Origin: Bacteroidota bacterium | Lineage (GTDB): Bacteria; Bacteroidota; Bacteroidia; CAIKAF01 | DNA length: 64,000 nt | Assembly: GCA_023432985.1 (NCBI GenBank) | Contig: JAEZEQ010000002.1 | Span: 1-64,000 of the forward strand | Reading direction: 5' to 3' | Shown here: in pieces, positions 36,349-44,308 of the stretch | Layout of the letters: the number at the start of each line of letters is the position of its first letter | Numbering within the stretch: the first letter of the stretch is position 1 | The notes under the pieces: generated by a model | What the model was told of the DNA's origin: nothing | Seen by the model: only the letters and a program-made list of their open reading frames with translations | Database searches by the model: none | Program-made: the position numbers and the translations under genes

Positions 36349-36867
36349 ATGAAAAATGGAATGATTGCTTTAAGCTTTTTGCTTTTGCCTTTTGGCATGC
36401 AAGCACAAAACCCCGAAACCAAAGGAAAAAACAGAAGCGAAATGCGCGAGAAAATTGAAGGAATGCGTGTGGAGTATGTGAAGAATAATCTCGGACTCAG
36501 CGAGGCTCAGAACGAGAAATTTATCCCTTTATATAAGGAGAATCTTAAGAAAATGGGCGAAATCAGAAACGAACAAAGAGCCTTACATCGCGACTTGAAA
36601 TTGAATTTCGAAATGAAATCTGAAGGTGAATTGGAAAAAATTCTCGATAAGAAAATCGAAATCAAACAAAAAATGGTCGACCTGGAAAAGGCTACGCTGG
36701 CTTCCTACAAAAAGGTGATACCTACTGCCAAAATCGTGAAATTGGAAATGGTAGAACGCGATTTTAAATCGACAATGATGAAACGCGCTGCCTATAAAAA
36801 CAAACAAGGAGGCAAAGGTATGGACAGACAGGGAGCTAAGCCCCAGGAACCTCAGGGAAATAAATAA
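36349..36867 (+). CDS. Exported Spy/CpxP-like helical protein
   Basis: A 172-residue protein with a signal peptide (ending GMQAQ) and a long charged helical region. The LGLSEAQNEKFIPLYKENLK segment resembles the LTxxQ repeats of Spy/CpxP periplasmic chaperone-sensors. The tail is Lys/Gln/Gly rich. In the CpxP family such proteins bind misfolded proteins or damp an envelope stress response. Here it is third in a sigma / membrane protein / Spy-like operon, so a feedback or chaperone role is plausible. Similarity is by pattern only. Confidence 0.65.
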   Translation: MKNGMIALSFLLLPFGMQAQNPETKGKNRSEMREKIEGMRVEYVKNNLGLSEAQNEKFIPLYKENLKKMGEIRNEQRALHRDLKLNFEMKSEGELEKILDKKIEIKQKMVDLEKATLASYKKVIPTAKIVKLEMVERDFKSTMMKRAAYKNKQGGKGMDRQGAKPQEPQGNK

Positions 36868-36886
36868 TTCATAGTTCCTCATAATG

Positions 36887-36921
36887 AATCCGTTTCTGAT
36901 TTCTCGGGAACGGGTTTTTTT
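36887..36921 (+). terminator. Rho-independent terminator after the sigma-factor operon
   Basis: Arms AATCCGTTTC and GAACGGGTT pair with one bulged T and a G-T pair, followed by a T run, 19 bases after the Spy-like gene. Confidence 0.75.
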
Positions 36922-36987
36922 ATGTTTGACCGCGATGCTATATTGTGATTATTTCTAAATTAGCTTTTTAAATTAAATAGAAATATA

Positions 36988-37785
36988 ATGAAAACAGTAT
37001 TGCTTTTGGTGGGATTTTTTGCCACTGCTATTGCGCCCACGAACACACCGAAAAAACTGGCAGTTTTTCATAATGCCGAAGCAGAAAATGAGTGGATTAA
37101 GGTCTATGCCGTAGATATAGTGTCGAATCCGAAAATAACAAAATTCAAGTTGCGCATTCAGAATAAAACACAATCTGTGCTTTTATTTAATCCCGAAAAG
37201 TCGAGCTTTTTAGTGCATGGAAATGAGGTAAATGCCGAGCAGGAAAAACAAATCAGAGTAAACCCGGATCTTATTTTGAATAAGGTCATAAGCATTAAAA
37301 ACCCGAGCGGATTGGTTACAGATTTGGGTTTTAAGATGGAAGGCCTTTCCTTGGTAGCTCTTGATGCTCCGGCATTGGACGCCGCTCCATTCGCATTGCC
37401 GGCTACTGTAAATCAATTCCGTGTTGGCAATTTCGAAGTGCAATTTTTGCCTAAAGACAGTGAAGTGAGTAATAAAAATACCGAATTGTTTTTCGAGGTA
37501 AAATATTTGGGTGAAAAAATGGGCGTAGTGCAACCCAAATATGCGGCATTGGGTGCAGAAGGGCGTGAATATGCCGTGGTAAATACAGGTCTGCGTTCCT
37601 CTTTTCTTGCTAAAGGCGAAAGCTCTCGTTTTGTATTGAAGTGGATTATCTCCGATCGTTTGGTGAAACTCAATAAATCTACTGCGGCCGAAGTAGTGTG
37701 GAGAAATACTTTTTCTGAAGTGGAAAGTAAACCCCTGGAAGGAATTCAACTTAAGATGACCTTAAACGAAAAGGATTCAAAATAA
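36988..37785 (+). CDS. Exported protein of unknown function
   Basis: A 265-residue protein with a short hydrophobic N-terminus (MKTVLLLVGFFATAIA) that looks like a signal peptide. The rest is predicted beta-rich by its alternating hydrophobic pattern, for example TKFKLRIQNKTQSVLLFNP and FEVQFLPKDSE. It has no cysteines or catalytic motifs I recognise. It is flanked by terminators on both sides, so it is a single-gene transcript. I cannot name a family. Confidence 0.7.
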   Translation: MKTVLLLVGFFATAIAPTNTPKKLAVFHNAEAENEWIKVYAVDIVSNPKITKFKLRIQNKTQSVLLFNPEKSSFLVHGNEVNAEQEKQIRVNPDLILNKVISIKNPSGLVTDLGFKMEGLSLVALDAPALDAAPFALPATVNQFRVGNFEVQFLPKDSEVSNKNTELFFEVKYLGEKMGVVQPKYAALGAEGREYAVVNTGLRSSFLAKGESSRFVLKWIISDRLVKLNKSTAAEVVWRNTFSEVESKPLEGIQLKMTLNEKDSK

Positions 37786-37798
37786 AAATGATAAGCAT

Positions 37799-37837
37799 AA
37801 AAAAAAGCCTGACTTGTTTTATAAGTCAGGCTTTTTT
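37799..37837. terminator. Bidirectional rho-independent terminator
   Basis: Arms AAGCCTGACTT and AAGTCAGGCTT with an A run before and a T run after. It lies between the convergent exported-protein gene and the terC-like gene and can serve both. Confidence 0.85.
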
Positions 37838-37854
37838 ATGTCTTTAAACCTCTA

Positions 37855-38652
37855 TTAGGTCATTGGATTAAGTTTGGCATATTTTATACGCAACCATTCG
37901 CATGCAAGGGCAAAGAGAAGCGCTATGTAGAGATGCAATTTGGTAATGAACTCCAAATGCAATCCTTCCATTACCAGATATAGACCGATTAGTACCAGAA
38001 ATGCCAGGGCAATAATCTTAATACCCGGATATTTCTCGATAAAGTCGCTAACATATTTGGCGGCAAACACCATAAAAATCATTGAAACGACAACCGCTGC
38101 AATCATAATTTCTACATCTTTCACCAATCCGACCGCACTTAAAATACTATCGAAAGAGAAGATAAGATCGATGAAAATAATCTGAATAATAATCGATGTT
38201 ACCGAAACGACCTTTTTAATAATTTCGCCTTTGGCATCCAATTCGGGTTTGGGTTGATCCTTTACTTTATGATAGAGCTCATAGGCTGTTTTAAGAATCA
38301 GGAATAAACCTCCGAAAAGGAGAATTAAATCTTTGCCGGATACAGGATGTCCCTGCGGATCAAAACCACATTCCGACATAACCAGGGCATCAATATGCGT
38401 ACCCGGAATATGGAATGGTAAAGCAAATAGCGGGCATTTCAGACTGATGATCCAGCCGATTAAAAGGAGGAGTAAAATCCGCATAATCAACGCAAATCCA
38501 AGTCCGATTATTCGGGTCGAATTTTGTTTTTCTTTAGGGAGTTTTCCGGTGAGAATGGAAATAAAAATTATATTATCCACTCCTAGTACGATTTCCATTA
38601 AAGTCAGCATAATAAAGCTGACCAATGCATCTGTGGTGAGTAAATGTTCCAT
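37855..38652 (-). CDS. TerC family integral membrane protein
   Basis: A 265-residue membrane protein with about seven spans. The TerC core is visible in MEIVLGVDNIIFISILTGKL with its acidic residues inside a membrane segment, and again in FIDLIFSFDSILSAVGLV; the two halves resemble each other, as in the LysE/TerC fold. TerC proteins are linked to tellurite resistance, and newer work ties them to metal export, mainly Mn2+. There are no other ter genes here, so metal homeostasis is the likelier role. It starts 2 bp after the OmpH gene. Confidence 0.9.
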   Translation of the reverse strand: MEHLLTTDALVSFIMLTLMEIVLGVDNIIFISILTGKLPKEKQNSTRIIGLGFALIMRILLLLLIGWIISLKCPLFALPFHIPGTHIDALVMSECGFDPQGHPVSGKDLILLFGGLFLILKTAYELYHKVKDQPKPELDAKGEIIKKVVSVTSIIIQIIFIDLIFSFDSILSAVGLVKDVEIMIAAVVVSMIFMVFAAKYVSDFIEKYPGIKIIALAFLVLIGLYLVMEGLHLEFITKLHLYIALLFALACEWLRIKYAKLNPMT

Positions 38653-38654
38653 TT

Positions 38655-39251
38655 TTATTTGCTCACCTCTTGGGGTTTGGATGCCTGATATCTCTTATTG
38701 AGTATGGAAATGGCTTCTTGAGTTACATCGAATTCCGGATTATAATATAAGGTTGCTGCAGAAGTTACAATAAAATCGGCATTTTTTTCAATGGCAATTT
38801 CATGCGCTACCTTTTTCAAAGAGTCTGTAATGGTCACTTCCAAGGCTTGTTGGTCGAGCATCATTTCTTGTTGTATGCCTTGTTCCATTTGCATCAATTC
38901 CTGTTGCAGACGTTGGATTTTTTCGATCAAAGGTTGCAATTGTCTTTCTGTGTCATAACGTTGTCTAACCTCAAATTCTTTCATTGCTGAACTATATGCT
39001 TGCTCCTTGGCACGATATTGCTTTTCTCGTTCCATGCCTTTGCTTTGCAAAACTTCTGTTTTTTCTTTAGTCAGGTCATAATTATACGCCACGCTATCTA
39101 TATTGATAAATAAGTAGTTGCCAGATTGTTGCTCGCTGTTGCTGCCTTGTGTTTCCCCGTTTTGCGGTGCAGATTTAAATTGAAAATAAAATAATACGCA
39201 TACTGCGATAGCGAGTAGAGCCATAGCTCCATATACAATGTTTTGCTTCAT
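38655..39251 (-). CDS. OmpH/Skp-like periplasmic chaperone
   Basis: A 198-residue protein with one N-terminal membrane or signal segment (about 6-24), then a strand FINIDSVAYNYDLTKEKTEVL and a long Gln/Glu-rich coiled coil (about 75-140). It ends with NADFIVTSAATLYYNPEFDVT, the typical beta return of Skp. Skp trimers hold unfolded outer-membrane proteins. It is first in an operon with terC. Several such paralogues are usual in this phylum, so this one need not be the main Skp. Confidence 0.85.
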   Translation of the reverse strand: MKQNIVYGAMALLAIAVCVLFYFQFKSAPQNGETQGSNSEQQSGNYLFINIDSVAYNYDLTKEKTEVLQSKGMEREKQYRAKEQAYSSAMKEFEVRQRYDTERQLQPLIEKIQRLQQELMQMEQGIQQEMMLDQQALEVTITDSLKKVAHEIAIEKNADFIVTSAATLYYNPEFDVTQEAISILNKRYQASKPQEVSK

Positions 39252-39273
39252 TTTTCTTTTTGAATAGTTGATG

Positions 39274-39281
39274 CAAAATTA
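39274..39281 (-). promoter_or_regulatory. Bacteroidota promoter for ompH-terC
   Basis: Reads TAATTTTG on the minus strand, an exact TAnnTTTG match, with a TTG 18 bases further upstream and about 22 bases of leader before the OmpH ATG. Confidence 0.6.
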
Positions 39282-39349
39282 TATAAATAGTTGGGTTATC
39301 AAGTCATTTAAAGAATTTTTGATATATTGTTCTTTTTAAAAGGAAATTA

Positions 39350-39357
39350 TATATTTG
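39350..39357 (+). promoter_or_regulatory. Bacteroidota promoter for the THX-like gene
   Basis: TATATTTG is an exact TAnnTTTG match with TTG (39327-39329) 20 bases upstream. The ATG is 30 bases downstream. Confidence 0.65.
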
Positions 39358-39387
39358 TTAACACGAAAACCAAAACTTGAAATTTAT

Positions 39388-39723
39388 ATGGGAAAAGGAG
39401 ACATAAAAACCGCGAAGGGAAAAAGAGCCAGAGGTTCATTCGGAAAAAAAAGGCTACGTAAAAAACCGGCAAAAGCTCCGGTAATTACTGCGAAAAAGCC
39501 AAAAGCCGCTAAAGCTCCGAAGAAGGAAGTTGCTCCCAAAGTCGAGAAAGTAAAGGCTGAAAAAGTGGAAACAGTGAAAGCTGAGAAGGCGAAAGTAAGC
39601 AAGGTGGAATCGACGGAGACAAAGAAAACTACGAAAACAGCCAAGGCCGAAACAACGAAAAGTACAGCCGCAAAGAAGAAGCCAGCTACTACCAAAAAGG
39701 CCGATAAAGCGAAAGAAGAATAA
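39388..39723 (+). CDS. Ribosomal protein THX-like N-terminus with histone-H1-like basic tail
   Basis: A 111-residue, extremely Lys/Ala-rich protein. The first ~30 residues (MGKGDIKTAKGKRARGSFG then KKRLRKK) match small 30S protein THX of Bacteroidota. The remaining ~80 residues are a low-complexity run of Lys, Ala, Pro, Thr, Val and Glu in KPKAAKAPKK and KVEKVKAEK style repeats, like histone H1 C-termini. The frame reaches a TTG at 39355, but that overlaps the promoter box, so ATG 39388 is used. It could be a ribosomal protein, a nucleoid protein, or both. Confidence 0.8.
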   Translation: MGKGDIKTAKGKRARGSFGKKRLRKKPAKAPVITAKKPKAAKAPKKEVAPKVEKVKAEKVETVKAEKAKVSKVESTETKKTTKTAKAETTKSTAAKKKPATTKKADKAKEE

Positions 39724-39733
39724 TAAGAATCTC

Positions 39734-39766
39734 AAGGTGTTTTATTTTATAAAACACCTTTTTTTT
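39734..39766 (+). terminator. Rho-independent terminator after the THX-like gene
   Basis: Arms AAGGTGTTTTA and TAAAACACCTT with a short AT loop, followed by a T run, 11 bases after the stop. Confidence 0.85.
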
Positions 39767-39803
39767 GTCTTTTCGTTTCGGGACAATCCCGGAATATTGC
39801 TGT

Positions 39804-39863
39804 AAAAAAAAACACTCTTAAGTTATTGGGACCCGGGGGGAAGGGAAACCATACTTAAGAGTG
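39804..39863 (-). terminator. Long-loop hairpin downstream of the NarL-type regulator gene
   Basis: Two perfect 11-base arms (39813-39823 and 39853-39863) enclose a 29-base G-rich loop that contains GGGACCCGGGGGG. On the minus strand the hairpin is followed by nine Ts (39812-39804), so it can end the two-component transcript, 143 bases beyond its last stop. The loop is much longer than in the other terminators here, so it may instead be the 3' end of a small RNA. Confidence 0.55.
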
Positions 39864-40005
39864 AAAAAAAGGGGTGGCTTTCATATTTTGAATACTGCCG
39901 CCAAAGCATGTATAAACTTACTTTGAATGATACAAAATTAGGGATATTGCGAGGGGAGGGCAATACAGATAAATGAGGATTTTGTATCCCTACAAATAAG
40001 GATAT

Positions 40006-40650
40006 TTATACCAATCCCGTTAAAACAGCATATTTTATCAGCCCTACCAGGTTTTTGCAGCCTGTTTTTTGCATAATATGCGCACGGTGCGTGTCGACAG
40101 TGAGCTTGCTGATAAATAATTTTTCGGCAATTTCTTTACTGGTATATTCCTGAATAATCAATTGCAATACTTCTTTTTCTCTTGCACTCAGTTCGTTTTT
40201 AGATACTTTATGGGCGGAATGTTGAAACAATTTCGAAATAATGGGAATAATATCCTGAGCATAATAGGTGCCATTTTGTGCAACTTTTTCTAAGGCAATC
40301 AGAAATTCTTCACGTCCCGTATTCTTAATGAGATAACCATCTGCATCACTTTCCAGGGCTTCTTTAATAATACTGATATGGTTGTGCATAGAAAGCATTA
40401 TAACTTTCATATGCGGATATTCCTTTTTTATGTACGCACACAATTGGGTGCCGCTCATTCCGGGCATGGATATATCAGAAATAATCATATCGAAATGCTG
40501 CGGGTCTTTTTGCAAGAGGGCTATGGCTTCTTCCGCAGATGCAGCTTCAGCCTCCACAATAAATTCCTCCTGCATTTCGAGCATACTTTTAATGCCTTCT
40601 ATAACCAATTTATGGTCATCTACTAATAAGAGATTCGCAGGTTTATTCAT
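40006..40650 (-). CDS. NarL/FixJ-type two-component response regulator
   Basis: A 214-residue DNA-binding regulator. The receiver domain has the acidic pair in LLVDDHKLVIEG, the phospho-acceptor Asp in IISDISMPGMSG and the Lys in GYLIKNTG. The LuxR-type helix-turn-helix is LSAREKEVLQLIIQEYTSKEIAEKL. Its ATG overlaps the stop of the sensor kinase gene by four bases (ATGA), so the two are co-translated partners. The target genes are unknown. Confidence 0.94.
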   Translation of the reverse strand: MNKPANLLLVDDHKLVIEGIKSMLEMQEEFIVEAEAASAEEAIALLQKDPQHFDMIISDISMPGMSGTQLCAYIKKEYPHMKVIMLSMHNHISIIKEALESDADGYLIKNTGREEFLIALEKVAQNGTYYAQDIIPIISKLFQHSAHKVSKNELSAREKEVLQLIIQEYTSKEIAEKLFISKLTVDTHRAHIMQKTGCKNLVGLIKYAVLTGLV

Positions 40651-42551
40651 AGGGGTATAGAAATTTTATATTGGCATCCTTGCTTCGTATTATATTCCAT
40701 TTTTCCATTCATTTCCATCACGCGTTCATAAATATTTTTTAATCCAAGTCCTTTTTGATCCCATTTTTCTTTCCAATCGAAACCAATTCCATTGTCCTTT
40801 AATTCGAGTTTCAACTCCTTTCCCTCTATGCTTACATTTATATGTATGCTGTCTGCCTGTGCATATTTTACCGTATTGTTTACAAATTCCTGTACAATTC
40901 GGTAGAGACGCATAGAAATCGATTTGTCAATAGAAAAATCAGAAATTGATTGATCTAAATGTAAATACATTCGTGAATGTGCAGAAGTAAAATTAAAATC
41001 ATCGCTCAATGATTCCAGTGCTTTTATGAGGCCATTTTCGAGATTAGGAGGGTATAAATTATGCGAAATAGCTCTGAGTTCCTGAATGGATTCATTCAAT
41101 AATTTAGTTGTGTTCCTGTTTTCCTCATTTACATTTCCGGATGAGAGGCGCATTTGAATCACAGACAATTTTTGACCTATACTGTCGTGTAAATCGCGTG
41201 CAATTCTGAATTTTTCTGCTTCCTGAGCTTCCAAAATCGCCTTAATGCCTTTATTTCTTTCTTCTAATATGGCTTTATTTTTCTCATTTTCAGTCTGCGC
41301 TTTTCGTTTTTGTAAATAGAGAATTAGAAGGACTGAGCTCAAGAGTATGCATAATAAAAGTCCGTACAATATAAATGTCTTTTGTTGCGATTGTATTTTA
41401 CTTTGCAACATAGCTGATTCGGCCCTATGTATTTTTTTTCGGGCATCTTCCAATTGCCATTTTTTTTCGAACTCTACAATATTTTCATTTAGCCGTTCGA
41501 GGTGAAAGGCCTCATAATGTTCGAAATATTCATCCAGATACTTCTGACCGGCCTGTGCATTTTTCAATTGAAAATTAATAATGGCGAGGCGTTTACAAAT
41601 TTTACTTTTCAGCTTGTTATTTTCAACCGTATGCAAGAGTGCATAGGCAGAGTCGAGCAATATTTTTTCCTTGTCAAACTCATTGTTATCATACATAATA
41701 TTCGACAAAACGTAGGCTGTGGTCACATAAGAATTAAAGTTTTTTATTTCATATGTAATTTCCAAAGCTTCCTTCAGATAAGGCAAAGCCTCATTTTTTC
41801 TGTCGATGGAATATAGATAATCGCCGTAATTGCTCAGCATTTTACCCAGCCCGTATCTATTGTTTTCCGTCCTGTATTTTTCCAATGCCAGTTCGTAATA
41901 ATACAAGGTTGAATCGATATGCTCCAGTGCAACGTATACATTTCCCAAATTGGCATAAACATCGGCCATACGGGATGATTGATCGGGTATATTCAGGTTT
42001 TTGGTTTTATGAAACCAATTCAACGCACTTTGATAATCTTTAATATCGGTATAAATAAGTCCGATATTATTACTCACATTGGCCAGATTTCCTTTACTAT
42101 TTAATGCTTCGAAAACAGAATAGGCTTTCTTAAAATACTCAAGCGCTTCGTTGAGATGATTTTGTTTCCAGTAGATTAAACCCAGATTATTATTGGCTGA
42201 GGCTAAGGCTATTGAATCGCGATTATGCCTAGCCAATTCGCATGCAGCATTTAGGTGGGCGATGGCCGAGCTATCTTCGTTCTGAATATCAAATACGATA
42301 CCCATGCGCAGCAGAGCACGAATTTCGCCGTAAGCATTATTCGTTTTTTGAGCCAAAAGACGGGCGCTGTCAGCCAATTGCAGACCTTTTTTTGGATCGG
42401 TATAAATCAGACCTAAGGCTTCTTCATTCCATTTTTCAACCTGCATGCTATCCGCCTGAAAATCTTGCTTGGCCTTTGCAGGGGTCGGATTTGGAGAGCA
42501 GGCTCCGGTTAATACGAGCAGCAATGCAGAAAGATAGAATAGGTTGCGCAT
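40647..42551 (-). CDS. TPR-containing sensor histidine kinase (HisKA_3 type)
   Basis: A 634-residue kinase. The signal peptide has a possible lipobox (LTGAC, Cys18). TPR repeats span about 60-350 (for example NNLGLIYWKQNHLNEALEYF), with one membrane span near 393-415. The dimerisation segment EKFRIARDLHDSIGQKLS carries the phospho-accepting His455, and the ATPase N and G boxes end in DNGIGFDWKEKW and GLGLKNIYERV. The frame extends to 42611, but ATG 42551 begins the signal sequence. The TPR region is probably the periplasmic sensor. It overlaps its regulator gene by ATGA. Confidence 0.92.
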   Translation of the reverse strand: MRNLFYLSALLLVLTGACSPNPTPAKAKQDFQADSMQVEKWNEEALGLIYTDPKKGLQLADSARLLAQKTNNAYGEIRALLRMGIVFDIQNEDSSAIAHLNAACELARHNRDSIALASANNNLGLIYWKQNHLNEALEYFKKAYSVFEALNSKGNLANVSNNIGLIYTDIKDYQSALNWFHKTKNLNIPDQSSRMADVYANLGNVYVALEHIDSTLYYYELALEKYRTENNRYGLGKMLSNYGDYLYSIDRKNEALPYLKEALEITYEIKNFNSYVTTAYVLSNIMYDNNEFDKEKILLDSAYALLHTVENNKLKSKICKRLAIINFQLKNAQAGQKYLDEYFEHYEAFHLERLNENIVEFEKKWQLEDARKKIHRAESAMLQSKIQSQQKTFILYGLLLCILLSSVLLILYLQKRKAQTENEKNKAILEERNKGIKAILEAQEAEKFRIARDLHDSIGQKLSVIQMRLSSGNVNEENRNTTKLLNESIQELRAISHNLYPPNLENGLIKALESLSDDFNFTSAHSRMYLHLDQSISDFSIDKSISMRLYRIVQEFVNNTVKYAQADSIHINVSIEGKELKLELKDNGIGFDWKEKWDQKGLGLKNIYERVMEMNGKMEYNTKQGCQYKISIPL

Positions 42552-42687
42552 GGTGAGGGCGAATAATTTACCGATAAAAATAGTCGAAAATTTATGGCAA
42601 ATGCAAATCAAAAATCAAATACTTTTAAAGGCAATCCCCATTTCTAATTTCTAAAAATGCAGATAAGCAAATCGGACTTAGACAAAA

Positions 42688-44187
42688 TCAGGTCCGGCGT
42701 ATTTGCCATGCCGATTTGGGCTTGGTACAACTGGCCTTAAGTTTAGTTTCCTGATTGTAAAAAAAGACAGATGCTAATGCAGCGGCAATGTTTAATGACT
42801 CGTTTTCCGTTGATTTCAGGAGTTCGGGTTTAAAGAATTTATCTACAAATTTGGTAGTGAAACTGGTGTCTTTGAAAGAGGGATGTTGTATGGCCATTTT
42901 GCAGAAGGGCAGGGTAGTTTCAATTCCCCCTATAATATATGCATCTATGGCCTTCACTGTTTTTTCAATGGCTTTATTCCTATCTGTATCGTGGACTACC
43001 AGCTTGGCAATCATTGGGTCATAATAAACGGGAATATCCATACCTTTTTCGAAGCCGTCGTCTACCCGAATCCCATCTCCGACTGGTACTATATATTCGA
43101 TTAAGCGACCTATATCGGGAAGGAATTGATTCATGGGGTCTTCGGCATATACGCGCACTTCTATGGCATGTCCGTTAATCCGTATATCTTCTTGTTTAAA
43201 CGAAATGGGTAGATTAGCGGCGATGCGAATTTGCTCTTTAACCAGATCCACTCCCGTAATCATTTCCGTAACCGGATGTTCGACCTGTAGTCGGGTATTC
43301 ATTTCCAAGAAATAATATTCCTTACTGAATGGGTCATAGATAAATTCTACCGTACCGGCTCCGCTATAATCGCAGGCTTTGGCTACATTAACGGCATGAT
43401 TGCCCATTTCAGCCCTTTCATTCTCATTCAAAATACTGCTGGGCGCTTCTTCAATCACCTTTTGGTGGCGGCGTTGAATACTACATTCCCTTTCGAACAA
43501 ATGAAAATAATTTCCATGATGATCGCAGAGTACTTGTACTTCTATGTGCTTACTTTCGGCTATATATTTTTCAAGAAATACGCTATCATCATTGAATGCG
43601 GATTTGGCTTCAGATTGGGCTCTTTGCAGGGCATCGGCAAATTCAGCCTCTTCCCATACCACACGCATACCTTTTCCACCACCACCGGCAGAGGCTTTTA
43701 TAAGAATAGGAAATCCGATTTCTTTTCCCTTTTCCAGGGCTTCTTCATAATTTTTTAATGCGTAATCGGTTCCGGGAACTAATGGTATACCATATTGTTT
43801 AACGGCATTTTTGGCTTTGATTTTATCGCCCATTATTTCCATACTTTGAGGAGAAGGACCAATTAAAACAATGTCTTCCTCTTTCAGGCGGCGTGCAAAA
43901 GCAGCATTTTCGGATAAGAATCCATATCCGGGATGTATAGCTTCGGCTCCGGTTTCTTTGGCCGCAGCAATAATTTTATCGTGTGAAAGGTAACTTTGAG
44001 CTGAGGCCGGAGCTCCGATAAAAACAGCCTCATCAGCCATTTCTACATGCTTAGCATTACGGTCTGCTTCCGAAAAAACGGCCACAGTTTTAATGCCCAT
44101 TTCCTTACAGGTTCGAATTACACGACAAGCAATTTCACCCCGATTGGCGATTAATATTTTCGAAAATGTTTTCTCTGTTCCTATCAT
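42688..44187 (-). CDS. accC: Biotin carboxylase (acetyl-CoA carboxylase subunit or related)
   Basis: ATP-dependent carboxylation of biotin on BCCP, the first step of malonyl-CoA synthesis. Of 499 residues, the N-terminal ANRGEIACRVIRTCKEMGI, the glycine-rich KASAGGGGKGMRVV, the ATP-grasp residues in FLEMNTRLQVEHPVTEM and RVYAEDP are all present. It is about 50 residues longer than E. coli AccC at the C-terminus. No BCCP or carboxyltransferase gene is adjacent, so it could instead serve a propionyl- or other acyl-CoA carboxylase. It is divergent from an atypical response regulator. Confidence 0.92.
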   Translation of the reverse strand: MIGTEKTFSKILIANRGEIACRVIRTCKEMGIKTVAVFSEADRNAKHVEMADEAVFIGAPASAQSYLSHDKIIAAAKETGAEAIHPGYGFLSENAAFARRLKEEDIVLIGPSPQSMEIMGDKIKAKNAVKQYGIPLVPGTDYALKNYEEALEKGKEIGFPILIKASAGGGGKGMRVVWEEAEFADALQRAQSEAKSAFNDDSVFLEKYIAESKHIEVQVLCDHHGNYFHLFERECSIQRRHQKVIEEAPSSILNENERAEMGNHAVNVAKACDYSGAGTVEFIYDPFSKEYYFLEMNTRLQVEHPVTEMITGVDLVKEQIRIAANLPISFKQEDIRINGHAIEVRVYAEDPMNQFLPDIGRLIEYIVPVGDGIRVDDGFEKGMDIPVYYDPMIAKLVVHDTDRNKAIEKTVKAIDAYIIGGIETTLPFCKMAIQHPSFKDTSFTTKFVDKFFKPELLKSTENESLNIAAALASVFFYNQETKLKASCTKPKSAWQIRRT

Positions 44188-44297
44188 ATCGGCACAAATT
44201 TTATAAAAAATAGGCTGAATTCATATTTTACCCGCATTTTAATCTGCCTTTTTTGAACTTTTTTTTCAATTGCTTATTTAAAATTGTTCTAAATAGT

Positions 44298-44305
44298 TAA
44301 TTTTG
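44298..44305 (+). promoter_or_regulatory. Bacteroidota -7 box for the atypical response regulator
   Basis: TAATTTTG is an exact TAnnTTTG match only three bases before the ATG at 44309, which would place the transcription start at or very near the start codon (leaderless mRNA). Confidence 0.55.
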
Positions 44306-44308
44306 CCC

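Noticed and set aside
37210..37749. 179-codon minus-strand open frame inside the exported unknown
   Set aside because: The plus-strand frame has a signal peptide, a terminator and neighbour-like codon use; the antisense frame has none.
37855..38652. Tellurite resistance cluster
   Set aside because: A lone TerC family gene without terA/B/D/Z; more likely metal homeostasis.
39384..39695. Phe/Ala/Val-rich minus-strand open frame opposite the THX-like gene
   Set aside because: It is the mirror of a Lys/Ala-rich repeat and looks like a membrane protein only for that reason.
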